Shown: piece after piece, positions 34,101-43,014 of the stretch
Layout: every line of letters begins with the position of its first letter
Position numbering within the stretch: position 1 is the first letter of the stretch
NCBI GenBank assembly: GCA_025642065.1
Contig: JAODUP010000573.1
Span: forward strand, 67,501 to 131,500
Reading direction: 5' to 3'
Length of the DNA stretch: 64,000 nucleotides
Source: Paralvinella palmiformis
Taxonomy: Eukaryota > Annelida > Polychaeta > Terebellida > Alvinellidae
Notes under the pieces: model-generated
Database searches by the model: none
What the model was told of the DNA's origin: nothing
What the model saw: only the letters and a program-made list of their open reading frames with translations
Made by a program: the position numbers and the translations under genes

Positions 34101-37100
34101 AATATATACATACTATTCTATCTGTGAAGCAGACAGTAGCTGTGCCTTCGACCTGATGTACATCTTGAAGAATCGTCCACGGTGATACACAGTGACATGA
34201 CTACTGTCCTTATAATGTACAAGGGTGTCTGAAATATAGAGTGGTTGGTATAGTAAGTGAGTGAGTGAGTGATTATGACTGAAAGGCAAACGAGATGATC
34301 AGATGAAACATCCCACGATCTCGGTTACAGTAAGAGGTCTAAATTACAATCTAATACCTACTGTTCTAAAAATTAACTGCGTAACAGTTTATATAATAAA
34401 CTAGTGAAAACAAACCATTTATTAGTGATAAAATAATTTGGCTTTTTGATTCCCTGTAACCTCAAACAGGAGAAATCATCATCTGTCAGAAAGCTAGCAA
34501 TTTAAAATATAAACCATTATCTTTCAGTGTGCTCCTGGATAATAAAAAAAACAACAGAAATAAAATAAAATAACATCAGATGCTAATACAAATACTTAAG
34601 AATTAATACTCTACATAAAACATTTTGTGAAATAATTTCAAATTTCAGATGGTTTCAGTATAACTTTTACAAAAGGACAAACAAATTTGTATTACATTTA
34701 CATATCCCTGATTCTTGCTTAAAGGAAGTGGGAAAAGAAATTTAATGTAACAAACAATTATTTTATTCCCTATCAGAAGAATTCTAACCACCACCTATCA
34801 TATTTCCATTAAAATGATACCCAAATATTTAATTTCCTAACTTTCATGAGCCATTCCTAGTGTATACTACACTCGCTAGAGGGTTATTGTGTGATGTCAT
34901 CTTTGCTAAACATCACATAGTACCACAGCTTATTTACAAGCGTTCTGACCAGTTGACAGACAAAATGTCAGATTCCGATGAACGTTTTGACATTATCAGG
35001 CATATCAAGCCCTACAACTTCGAACCGCTACCAAAAAAGGTCGCATACAGTATTAATTATGAGAAATTAGTTGCAGCAAGTGCAATCATGGACCCAGAGC
35101 AGCCACCTGTGCTGCCCCCCACCCACTACACGAGTTGGATTGGTGTGAATTTGTTTGCGTTGGTATAAGTTTAATTCATAAGTATGAGTATTTCCCTCGT
35201 ACTATTGCATAATTTAAAATATTATTTAAAATAATGTGGTATTTATCTGTATATGGGCGCCCAGTGGATGCATGGAGCTCTCCCATATGCGACCTATACT
35301 AGTCTATACAGGGATGGGCCACCCTTGGTGTTTCTTTTTAGCCATTTTGTGTAATTTTCGGGGGGTTATTGTTTTGGGCTGAGTTTTGACAGCATTTACA
35401 TGTGGGATATAATCATTGGTATTTGATGTATGTTTCTTTGCGCACTTGTATGCGACAGAATACACCATTTTATATGCTTAATAAAAACAATATGGAACAC
35501 ATAACACAAGTTAAACAAGGCCATGTGGAGTGTTTGTTGTCTTTGTTTGGCACATTCCGAAGTTTTCCAAAGCTTATCGAGCAAGTTTTAAAACCACTAT
35601 AGTTATAGAAAAAATTAAATATATCTCTGACTGAAATTATCAGTAATTTGGGAAACCTTTTCCTGTGATCTTATAAATATTCAATTCTGCAAGCAATTCT
35701 GCCTTTAGTGTCACAGCCCCCATTTTATGCCAGTGGATATTAATAATCCATTGTCTCCTGAAAAGCTTAAATCTTTTCAAAAAACTCCCTGTTCAAGGTT
35801 CCTTTCACCAATCAAAAGTTTTATCATTCAAATACCTTATTCATGGTATACTGTACAGCACCTGTGAATCGTTACTCTTAGTAAGAGTACTTTATTAAAT
35901 ATATAGTAAAAGTTGATTATAAAGAAATTCAAGGGGAATGGCAATTCATTTAATTGTAATGATACTTCAAATGATCCCAGTTTTCAAATCTAGGGGCCTT
36001 ATGTATGTATCATATATTAGTTACCGACGTATCAGCGATAATTAGTGAAAATAACCTTGTTTTAAAACGTATATTGACTGGTGTTTTGCTATATTAAGCA
36101 TTTCTGGGCTGGCATGCATATTCTTTAGCAATTTGAATCTTAGATATCACTTTTTTGTCAACTTCATCAAGAGCTGGCAACTTTGTGTCAATAGATACTG
36201 GTTTACATTTGATAGCCATTGTAATATTGGATTACTGATAGAAAATTGCCTCTATTTAAACACGTTGGTAAAACCAATCCAGAGTTTGCAGTTTATCATA
36301 CGCCACAATATCCTTTGAAGTGACAGGTGTCAATTTTGAACATTGTATTTTGTTATAACCAGTGCAATTTATATTGATTTTAATGCTGCTGGGACTGAAA
36401 AATCACTTCGAATTAATTAAGCAAGTTTTTGTTGTATAAATTTCATTATATCCCAGTGTCTTTAATATGAAAGTGAATGGACGTTTGGCCATACCAGCTA
36501 AACACTTTGAGTTAAGCTACTATTTCATTATATCCTAGTTAATTATAACTAACTTTTATTATATATTACTAAATGGAAAAATATTTTAAAACGATAAACA
36601 ATGAATGGTAATAAGATAATGCAGCGGGTACAATAAAAATTTGTGGCTTAAGAGACATTTGCCTCAAATATGACAACTTTAAGAAAAAAGGCTACTGTCA
36701 AATATGACAACTTTAAGAAAAAAGGCTACTGTCAAATATGACAACTTTAAGAAAAAAGGCTACTGTCAAATATGACAACTTTAAGAAAAAAGGCTACTGT
36801 CAAATATGACAACTTTAAGAAAAAAGGCTACTGTCAAATATGACAACTTTAAGAAAAAAGGCTACTGTCAAATATGACAACTTTAAGAAAAAAGGCTACT
36901 GTCAAATATGACAACTTTAAGAAAAAAGGCTACTGTCAAATATGACAACTTTAAGAAAAAAGGAAAGAGGAAATAAAATTGATGATAATAGCTAATAGAG
37001 AAGTTGTCTATAATGGTTAGATATTATAAATGTATAAAATGCTGTTTTCATCCTTTAAAGTGTCTACATTAATATAACTGATTCGATGTTGTAAAGTAAT

Positions 37101-39780
37101 AATTCAGATACTGTATATACTTGTGGTTAAGACAATTTTTGGGGGGAGGGAAGCACCTCGACTTATACACACATCCTATTTCCTACCAGCTGAAGGAAAG
37201 ATGATTTTGGGCCATCCTTGACACACAATACTATAGGATTCAACCCAATAAGAGCCAGAGTAGGAATAAAATTATCACATCGCTGGCTAGATATCCATAA
37301 TTAAGATATTCAATAAATAAGAATTAATTTTCACCAAATTGTTATTTGGATTTCCTAAACATATACCGGTCTTTATGTAACAATACTTGATAGTCATACA
37401 CTTTTACCTAGCAGTACCTCCAGATGATTAGCTATACAATAGAAATCACCGCTCACATTGCAAACCTTGCTCGACAGTTGCAGTGAAACAATTAATTACT
37501 AATGCTTGCCAGTTAAAGTTACAGACAGGTATGTTTGGTATGACATGTTTATTTATTAATTATAACATCAAAGTGATTAGAAATGGTTTAGAAAACCACA
37601 CAGGCCGTCACACCCGGAGGGCGTAGATCACTACTGGAGAACAAGCTGTTTAAGGGTGAAATGTGCTAATTATAGAATGATTTGATGACAGAGGACGATA
37701 AAACACTAACACCATCAATACCCATGGTCATTGGTCACTTAAATTGTGGTATTTCTAACAAATGGTGAAGGTGTTGCTGAAACTGAGGATGTGGCCGACA
37801 ACAACTGCTATACTGATTATTATGATGATTCTCCTGCTACACACAAGATTTCGGACTACAGCTGGGCAAGTTTGTTTAGCAGATGACAAGAATAATTATG
37901 ATTTTGAGGGATTTTAATAATATTATTAAACAGAAAATTCTTTAAAAACTAGCAAGTCAATAGTTCAGAATTTGACCTTGACTTATATGGTGGGCATAAG
38001 CCTGAGGAAAGAATTACAGGGTCAAAAACTGACCTCGACTTATCTCCCAGGTTGACTAACACACGAGTATATATGTTAGCTAACTGATACCTGTTTCTAT
38101 GCCAGGAACACGTGTTGTATTAAACTGTCTTTCGTACTGCCATGAGCATAGTGGTATGATGTTGTTTAGTAAGATTGGCTTGAGTTCTTCACGTTCTAAC
38201 TGCCGTCGATATTGTAACATGGCCCAAGTGGCATTAGCAGCACGAGCAACCATTACCTTAGTTGGGTGAGTAAACACAGCATCCTGAAAGATATGAAGAA
38301 AATATGCATCTAAGTTCATTGTAATATAAGAATCAGTCAAAAGTGTTTTGTGCATTTCATGCTTAAAACTAAAAGCACCTAAAAAATGCCAAATGAATTA
38401 TTACATATTAGCTAAAGATATGCCTTTAGAGATGAATTATTTCACTGATTTTTAAAAACATACACGTAATTAACTTTTCAAATGAAATATCAACGAACAT
38501 CGTTCAATTTTAATCCAAATCAAGACACACACTTGAAGACGACGAAGAATTAAATTAATATCCGACAGTTGAAAACCTCAACCACTGAACTATAAAAAAA
38601 CTAAACAATTACAACATATATACCAAGCCATAGAAGTTACTGTTTATCATAATGGGAGATCTGCCTCGAAGGTAAACATACTCCTCCCACCAATCAGAGA
38701 CCTAAATAAAACAATAACATAAAATAAAACGACAGTAACTTTACAACATTCATATATATTTTTGTAATGTTTCTCTACGATATATAATGATATATCACTT
38801 GACCGGTCTGATAGGATCACTTTATTATACGCTCGATATATAATGATATATCACTTGACTGGTCTGATAGGATTACTTTATTATACGCTCGATATATAAT
38901 GATATATCACTTGACCGGTCTGATAGGATCACTTTATTATACGCTCGATATATAATGATATATCACTTGACCGGTCTGATAGGATCACTTTATTATACGC
39001 TCGATATATAATGATATATCACTTGACCGGTCTGATAGGATCACTTTATTATACGCTCGATATATAATGATATATCACTTGACCGGTCTGATAGGATCAC
39101 TTTATTATACGCTCGATATATAATGATATATCACTTGACTGGTCTGATAGGATTGCTTTATTATACGCTCGATATATAATGATATATCACTTGACCGGTC
39201 TGATAGGATTACTTTATTATACGCTCGATATATAATGATATATCACTTGACCGGTCTGATAGGATCACTTTATTATACGCTCGATATATAATGATATATC
39301 ACTTGACTGGTCTGATAGGATCACTTTATTATACGCTCGATATATAATGATATATCACTTGACTGGTCTGATAGGATTACTTTATTATACGCTCGATATA
39401 TAATGATATATCACTTGACTGGTCTGATAGGATCATTTTATTATACGCTTGATATATAATGATATATCACTTGACTGGTCTGATAGGATCACTTTATTAT
39501 ACGCTTGATATATAATGATATATCACTTGACTGGTCTGATAGGATCACTTTATTATACGCTTGATATATAATGATATATCACTTGACTGGTCTGATAGGA
39601 TCACTTTATTATACACTCATTACAACAATGATAACAACATAATAATACAACTTTTGTGATATTTCTTCCTTTTCCAAAATCCAGATATACTAGAAACTAT
39701 ATTGTTATTTAATAACTGTATGTTAAACTAATAACATGGGCTAGATATCAGGGAATGGTAGAATACATAGCACAAACAAT

Positions 39781-39820
<40 letters not shown>

Positions 39821-42469
39821 TAAATTCAACTACCAAGCTGTGAGTTAAACCATCAATGATGATTGATGTTTTACAGCAACTTTTGTGCACATGGTAGGCT
39901 AAATGGGTCGAGTGACCTCCAGAGGTAATGAAGTGAAGTCAAAGATGAAACACCCTACACCCTCAGATATGCACACTCCCAAGATCTGAACTCCGGTAGT
40001 AGTGATCTGTCGTCCAATGCGCTAACAACTAGACCAGAGGTGCCCAGCTAAACCCCTCAAAACATCAACACCTAAACATCACTTACATAGTTTGATGCCC
40101 ACCACGATTTCAGTACCAGGTAACGTTGCAGCTTAACGCCCAAACCACTTTTAAACTCAGCCACAAGCTTTTCCATGCGTTTGTACTTTTCATCATTCAT
40201 CAGGGAACGAACAGATCGCAGATACTATACCAAATGAAAAATCAAATATACTGATCTTAATTTCCACCAATTAATTTCTATGTAATGTAGGTGGATTATA
40301 ATTTCTATGAAAACTAATCTATTTAAATCAGTACATTAATTAGTGTCATTTAATTATTTTCATTGAAGTAATGGGATCATGCACATGCAGTTTTTATATA
40401 AGAATATTTGACAATTTACTAAATCTTTTTGTTTCATAATGTACTTTAGGTTAATAAAGGATCAATTAACTTTCATGGACTTACAGATTTCATGGTTTGA
40501 TCCAGGTCTGGTACTGGTAGTTTAGGTAAAGAGGCCTGGTAACTGTATAACAATGGCTGACGGCTACCCAACAGCTTCACTAAGGTCTTAAAATACATTA
40601 TATTAAGACATTAAAAGATGAACACAAGTTATCATAATATTATCACAAAATTAAAAACACTCAAAGTAAAATATATTGAGAAACTTTATAAATTTACATT
40701 AACTGGTGTTATTTAAGAATATTGCTGGTTCAAGAGGCGATTTATAACTTAGTAATGTGTAATATCTTAAAATGGCTGCAGCATGTTGCCATGACAACAC
40801 AACACGACATCAAACCGCAGTTAAATCACAATCAGTATTTTGACTTACCACCCAGATTTTAGTTTTTAAGCTGACTTTTCCACGTTCTTCATACATCCAA
40901 CCTTTATATGTGAGGAGTGCCATCAATGTGTATCTCAACAACATTATAACACTGAGCCACAATACGGTAGCGTAGAGCAGACATGCCAAATAACATCTGT
41001 TAGGTGACTCAACTCCACAGACACTAAATAAATATGACAATAAAAGATGACCGTACACAGACTTCCAGTGATTAGTTGATAAAGTTTTATAAGATTACAT
41101 GTCTGTATGTACATGTTAATATATATAACAAACTTACAGTGGCCACTGCCCTATCCAGTGTATTAGACCAAATGAAGGATCCACATCAGCTATATATAAA
41201 GCCAATACTATAGTGAGTGTAAAGACCCAACTAGCTGGAGATGCTGGATATACTCCATTGATGAAATGGTTCTATAAAATAACAGATAATGATAATAAAT
41301 ATTATAATATGATGGTAGAAGAAGGTAGATATCTGGATAGGAATGAAACATGCATGCCCGCATGCACACACACGCACACACACACAGGCACACACACACA
41401 ATAATTCATTCATTATCTATCAGTGTATATTAGTTGCTCTAAACAACAAGATGATGATGATTGATGATGATTGATGTTTTACAGCCACTTTTTGTGCACA
41501 TTGTAGGCTAAATGGACCGAGTGCCTCCAAAGGTAATGAGGCGAAGTCAAAGATGAAACAATCTTCAGATATGCCCACACCGGGATTTGAACACGGATGG
41601 TAGTGATCTGTGGTCCAACACGCTACCGCTAGACCAGAGGCACCCTGCTCTAAACACACTAACAGTGTATAGGTTTGTTGACAAATATCAGTAGTAGCAG
41701 TACAGGTAAACATCTCTATTATCTCAGCTACCAATCAATCTTACTCCATCTTATCATCATCATCATTACAATACAATTACCATATAATTACCATAAGTAT
41801 TACCTATGTGATGTTGTGTGTTAATCATTTAATGTGATCTATTATTGACAGTTTCATCTGCTTTAATCAAATATCTAAACAGAATCAATAAACTGACTTT
41901 GTAGCCGAGATGGAATTATATTCCGATTAAAGATAAGTTATAACCTTGATACAATGGCCTTTTAATATAAACACCAAATAAATTTGTTTGTGAAAGTATA
42001 TATTATGTTTCTGGTTTATATATTTCAAATCATTATTCAACCATTTCATTAATTCAATAGGATTCACAAAATGTACTTGACTGACATATAAACAGCTAAA
42101 GCTAAACTGTGTTTACAAAATGACAGTAAATAGTTACAACTAAAAAACTGAGGTTAGACACAAATGTTTAATGTTCAAGGAAAGATAAAATATGATAAAT
42201 ACTTGACACCTGACACCCCCCCCCCATTTACTCATCTGACCATCATCATAAACATCACACGTCAAACTCATCATCACCAACAATTATATTATTGTCCCGA
42301 GATGCTACACGAGGTACAACAATATTACCTTAACACGGAGAAAACGTTTCTTCCAAGACCTCAATCCACTCAGCCAGACAGCATGTAGCGCCTCGTGGTT
42401 GACATTAAAGTCCAATCCCTCGGGTGTCACAGAGAAGGTAAAAGCCACAGCACTATGGGCTTCTGCCAT
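17016..42469 (-). CDS. CPT1: carnitine O-palmitoyltransferase 1 (CPT1), complete coding region
   Basis: CPT1 transfers long-chain acyl groups from CoA to carnitine at the mitochondrial outer membrane. It is the malonyl-CoA-inhibited entry step for fatty-acid oxidation. Twenty-one coding exons join in frame from ATG 42469-42467 to TGA 17018-17016; two are alternatives, so products are 765 or 764 residues, against about 773 in vertebrates. The protein starts MAEAH, keeping Glu3 and His5 known to matter for malonyl-CoA sensitivity. Two membrane segments follow (about residues 62-80 and 105-128), then the acyltransferase domain with catalytic His in GEHSWADAP (His470), [31 protein letters not shown] and [10 protein letters not shown] lies at -3 and G at +4 of the ATG. 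Animals may have one or several CPT1 genes, so no isoform letter is given. Confidence 0.97.
18426..18451. repeat. (TG)n microsatellite in CPT1 intron
   Basis: A simple TG run lies between the exons ending at 18397 and 18564. Confidence 0.9.
20209..20960 (+). pseudogene. non-LTR retrotransposon (LINE) ORF2 3' remnant
   Basis: The + strand translation has the post-reverse-transcriptase region typical of Jockey/CR1-like LINEs: [48 protein letters not shown]. After a frameshift near 20640 it continues with [20 protein letters not shown]. Catalytic domains are missing and the frame is broken. It lies in a CPT1 intron on the opposite strand. A (TA)n run follows at about 21191. The clade is inferred from the style of the motif only. 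Confidence 0.75.
21558..24145 (-). CDS. CPT1: CPT1 exons encoding residues 576-683
   Basis: Exon 24011-24145 ([29 protein letters not shown]) and exon 21558-21746 ([37 protein letters not shown]). Both are phase 0. [19 protein letters not shown] and the STS motif are signature segments of carnitine acyltransferases. The 1.9-kb intron between them carries the 63-, 23- and 45-bp tandem arrays. Confidence 0.96.
22158..22981. repeat. 63-bp minisatellite (12 copies) followed by 23-bp repeat (3 copies)
   Basis: The 63-bp unit begins AATGAAAGGTTTCTATGTTC and is almost identical in all copies. The first copy is diverged (AAGAAAAGTTTC...TGTAGTC) and one carries GTGTCTATG. The unit is stop-free and divisible by three, giving a repetitive open frame on + ([20 protein letters not shown] units). 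From about 22910 a 23-bp unit with the palindrome CTTACATGTGTAAG takes over for three copies. It lies in a CPT1 intron and is not considered coding. Confidence 0.95.
23047..23226. repeat. 45-bp minisatellite, 4 copies
   Basis: The unit starts GGATAAATTTTGTAGAAACA and is essentially identical in four copies. It is again divisible by three and open on +. It is in the same CPT1 intron as the 63-bp array. Confidence 0.95.
24258..25063. repeat. 62-bp minisatellite, 13 copies
   Basis: The unit starts GTCTCCATTCAGTGATGTCA. Copies differ at a few fixed sites: TAGGT/TAAGT, GTCAT/GTTAT, GCTATGATAGCG/GCCATG/AGTG, and ATT/ATC at the end. The combinations recur, suggesting multi-unit duplication. It lies in the CPT1 intron between exons 24011 and 25372. 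A (CA)n run follows at 25219-25243. Confidence 0.95.
25372..25761 (-). CDS. CPT1: CPT1 exons encoding residues 495-575
   Basis: Exon 25677-25761 (starts with A completing Gly494, then [20 protein letters not shown] and LQWEIPQQ) and exon 25372-25530 ([20 protein letters not shown], then [20 protein letters not shown]). The GKG-KKC-SPDAF segment belongs to the CoA/carnitine site in this family. The acceptor of the second exon is a CAGCAG tandem, so use of the second AG would drop one Gln and start the exon at 25527. Confidence 0.95.
25762..27312 (-). other. CPT1 intron, AT-rich, no other feature recognised
   Basis: This 1.55-kb intron follows alternative exon b. No ORF resembles a known protein, no tandem repeat is seen, and I see no third copy of the alternative exon. 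Short open frames at 26433 and 26728 look like chance. Confidence 0.6.
27313..27375 (-). CDS. CPT1: CPT1 alternative exon b (63 nt)
   Basis: This exon encodes [20 protein letters not shown], homologous to exon a, with the same G/GG ends and phases. The acceptor is TCATATTTAG and the donor ATCGG|GTAAAA. It keeps ADAP and HLWE but changes the residues between and after (VMG for [12 protein letters not shown] for [10 protein letters not shown]) and is one codon shorter. No frame-breaking change is present and both splice sites are intact, so it looks functional and not a decayed duplicate. Confidence 0.9.
27970..28035 (-). CDS. CPT1: CPT1 alternative exon a (66 nt)
   Basis: This exon encodes [20 protein letters not shown] plus T, with G at its 5' end and GG at its 3' end (phases 2 in, 2 out). 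The acceptor is AATTTTCAG and the donor ACTGG|GTAGGT. It is first of the pair in transcription order and is closer to the vertebrate sequence (HLWEY). It continues the active-site motif begun on the microexon and lies 594 bp from its partner exon b. Isoform a has 765 residues. Using it together with exon b would keep frame, but would duplicate an active-site segment, so exclusive use is expected. Confidence 0.9.
28561..28586 (-). CDS. CPT1: CPT1 26-nt microexon with catalytic histidine
   Basis: The exon reads ATT GGC TTC AAT GGA GAA CAC TCT TG, giving IGFNGEHS and the first two bases of Trp. The acceptor is CCACTTCAG and the donor TTG|GTAGGT. The His is the catalytic base of the family, in the motif xEHSWADAP. 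The exon is shared by both isoforms and is followed in the transcript by either alternative exon, each of which begins G GCT GAT and restores TGG. It is small enough to be missed by automated gene finders. Confidence 0.92.
28697..29992 (-). CDS. CPT1: CPT1 exons encoding residues 360-463
   Basis: Exons 29836-29992 ([20 protein letters not shown]), 29310-29357 ([16 protein letters not shown]) and 28697-28804 ([17 protein letters not shown]). ALTAGDR-PWA and [10 protein letters not shown] are strongly conserved family segments. All junctions are phase 0 after the first split codon. The 48-nt exon at 29310 is short and lies beside GT/CA/TA microsatellites. Confidence 0.95.
29423..29635. repeat. 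(GT)n, (CA)n and (TA)n microsatellites
   Basis: An interrupted GT run lies at 29423-29470 and a CA-TA-CA compound run at 29561-29635. Both are in the CPT1 intron between exons 29310 and 29836. Confidence 0.9.
30140..30225 (-). mobile_element. tRNA-like SINE head relic
   Basis: On the - strand TAGTGTAGTTGGCTA resembles a Pol III A box and GGTTCAAATCC a B box, about 25 bp apart. This is the layout of a tRNA-derived SINE head. It does not match the two SINE families found elsewhere in the window. Arms do not pair well enough for a functional tRNA. Confidence 0.4.
30600..30631. repeat. (TA)n microsatellite
   Basis: A perfect TA run in the large CPT1 intron 29993-34113. Confidence 0.9.
31145..31900 (+). 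mobile_element. possible Tigger/pogo-like DNA-transposon remnant
   Basis: The left part has TATATACTGG and, 35 bp on, a TCGACGTCTTATACACAGG motif resembling the end of the element at 37114 (TATATACTTG, then CCTCGACTTATACACACATC). To the right, a broken frame near 31650-31860 is acidic ([16 protein letters not shown]), as at the C-terminus of many pogo/jerky-type transposases. Several stops interrupt it. Borders and family are uncertain. Confidence 0.4.
32240..33295 (+). pseudogene. hAT-superfamily transposase pseudogene (DUF659-type)
   Basis: The frame at 32259-32558 reads [19 protein letters not shown], then [20 protein letters not shown] and [20 protein letters not shown]. This is the pattern of the DUF659 region of hAT transposases. 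The frame then meets a stop and continues in other frames: [22 protein letters not shown], and near 33160-33250 [19 protein letters not shown]. Stops, frameshifts and an internal 62-bp repeat break it. The C-terminal dimerisation domain is not visible. It sits in a CPT1 intron on the opposite strand. Confidence 0.8.
32706..32861. repeat. 62-bp direct repeat, 2.5 copies, inside the hAT pseudogene
   Basis: The unit starts AATCTCCTTGGTGGAGGAGA and includes the codons for the [10 protein letters not shown] segment. It is a local expansion of transposase sequence, near-identical between copies, hence younger than the element. Confidence 0.9.
34064..34099. repeat. (CA)n microsatellite beside CPT1 exon 34114
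   Basis: On the transcript strand this is a (TG)n run starting 14 nt after the 3' end of the exon. Confidence 0.95.
34114..34228 (-). CDS. CPT1: CPT1 exon encoding residues 322-358
   Basis: This exon encodes [20 protein letters not shown] and continues to SASQIE. The family motif YHRGR is intact. It starts with AC (finishing Asp321) and ends with TA (Tyr359 finished by the next exon). The donor is TA|GTATGT, lacking the usual G at -1. A (CA)n tract begins 12 nt downstream in the intron. Confidence 0.93.
34860..35168 (+). other. ORF fragment, unrecognised, possibly transposon- or retrogene-derived
   Basis: An open frame of 102 codons contains [20 protein letters not shown] and a Pro-rich end ([14 protein letters not shown]), and has better coding character than its surroundings. 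The IxPYxFEP pattern is reminiscent of uncharacterised invertebrate proteins with a P2X7-like C-terminal domain, but the Cys-rich part that should follow is not clear in any frame. It lies in a CPT1 intron on the other strand. Function not assigned. Confidence 0.3.
36665..36962. repeat. 34-bp minisatellite, about 8.8 copies
   Basis: The unit begins CAAATATGACAACTTTAAGA and ends AAAAAGGCTACTGT; copies are essentially identical, so the array is young or recently homogenised. It lies in the CPT1 intron 34229-38090. Confidence 0.95.
37114..38075. mobile_element. Tigger/pogo-like non-autonomous DNA transposon
   Basis: The left end TATATACTTGTGGTTAAGAC and the right end in reverse complement TATATACTCGTGTGTTAGTC form imperfect terminal inverted repeats. 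A CCTCGACTTATA / CTCGACTTATCT motif sits about 40 bp inside the left end and about 35 bp inside the right. An internal acidic frame ([20 protein letters not shown]) may be the relic of a transposase tail. It is about 960 bp, too short for an autonomous element. TA at both ends fits Tc1/mariner-pogo target choice. The right end stops 15 bp from the CPT1 exon at 38091. Confidence 0.6.
38091..40586 (-). CDS. CPT1: CPT1 exons encoding residues 151-320
   Basis: Exons 40485-40586 ([20 protein letters not shown]), 40087-40224 (LKSWWASNY), 38624-38701 ([14 protein letters not shown]) and 38091-38283 ([19 protein letters not shown], then [20 protein letters not shown]). They carry the start of the carnitine/choline acyltransferase domain and align without gaps to the recalled vertebrate order. 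The last exon ends in phase 1 (G|AC, Asp321). The intron between exons 38624 and 40087 holds a 56-bp minisatellite and a SINE. Confidence 0.95.
38781..39613. repeat. 56-bp minisatellite with internal hairpin, about 15 copies
   Basis: The unit begins TATATAATGATATATCACTT and continues GACCGGTCTGATAGGATCAC. Each copy contains GATATAT-AATG-ATATATC, a perfect 7-bp stem, and ACCGGT in some copies (ACTGGT in others). It lies in the CPT1 intron just upstream, in transcript terms, of exon 38624-38701. Confidence 0.95.
39783..39819. repeat. (TG)n microsatellite
   Basis: A TG run directly before SINE copy 39852-40045. Confidence 0.9.
39852..40045 (-). mobile_element. tRNA-derived SINE, family 1, copy a
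   Basis: On the - strand the element starts with a tRNA-like head (a GGTCTAG-type A box near 40030 and a GTTCAGATC B box) and ends in a tail matching copies b and c. Flanks AGTTAAACC (39843-39851) and AGCTAAACC (40046-40054) form a 9-bp target-site duplication with one mismatch. It lies in a CPT1 intron, same strand as the gene. Confidence 0.85.
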
Positions 42470-42476
42470 ACTAAGT
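40849..42476 (-). CDS. CPT1: CPT1 N-terminal and membrane exons
   Basis: Exon 42329-42476 has 7 nt of 5' UTR after an AG acceptor, then the ATG and 47 codons ([20 protein letters not shown]). Exon 41138-41271 encodes residues 48-91 with the [11 protein letters not shown] motif and the first membrane segment. Exon 40849-41023 encodes residues 93-150 with the second membrane segment and [12 protein letters not shown]. Leu92 is split CT|T. In the family the N-terminus and linker face the cytosol and control malonyl-CoA sensitivity. The AG before the ATG exon shows that at least one 5' non-coding exon lies further upstream (above 42480). Confidence 0.95.
41366..41400. repeat. (CA)n microsatellite, interrupted
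   Basis: CA-rich run between the CPT1 exon 41138-41271 and SINE copy b. Confidence 0.9.
41446..41646 (-). mobile_element. tRNA-derived SINE, family 1, copy b (reference copy)
   Basis: On the - strand: TGGTCTAGCGGTAGCGTG (A box), GTGTTCAAATCCCGG (B box), then a body through ATGTGCACAAAAAGTGGC and a (ATC)n tail. It is flanked by a perfect 10-bp duplication GCTCTAAACA at 41436-41445 and 41647-41656. The length is about 200 bp. It lies in the CPT1 intron between the first two coding exons. No family name is assigned. Confidence 0.92.
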
Positions 42477-42803
42477 CTGTAAGATAGAAAGAAACTAACT
42501 TTAATCCACTACTGTTGATCCATAAAGATCATAATTGATAAATGCTATACAAACATTCTACACTAATAACAATACCAACAGTAAAAGGACACAATTTGTA
42601 CTTATAATTCTCAGGATTTACTTTACTTATGTGTGTGTGTTTTAGCTGTGTATTATAAGGCACAGGCACAGAGAATCTTGAACCGTGAATTCAAACTCTG
42701 GACGTTTCTTCAGGGGACTGAATCCAGAGTGGCAACTTTTCTTGCTGAGACATGTGTAATGTCTCACCAGTCCCTAAGCCGCCAAGTAAAAACAAAAAGC
42801 GAA

Positions 42804-42980
42804 TCACCTACAGCCGTGGAGTTTGGGAGTAGAACACCCAAGTCAGATCACCTACAGCCGTGGAGTTTGGGAGTAGAACACCCAAGTCAGATCACCTACA
42901 GCCGTGGAGTTTGGGAGTAGAACACCCAAGTCAGATCACCTACAGCCGTGGAGTTTGGGAGTAGAACACCCAAGTCAGAT
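42804..42980. repeat. 44-bp minisatellite, 4 copies
   Basis: The unit starts TCACCTACAGCCGTGGAGTT and ends AGTCAGA; copies are identical. It lies 330 bp upstream of the CPT1 start exon (outside the coding part) and directly before a family 2 SINE. Confidence 0.95.
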
Positions 42981-43014
42981 CACGGCAGTTGTGAGAATTT
43001 TTAGATTAATGCTT

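Noticed and set aside
41580..41646. A tRNA gene
   Set aside because: A and B boxes are present but the arms do not form a good cloverleaf, and the sequence continues into a SINE body with target-site duplications.
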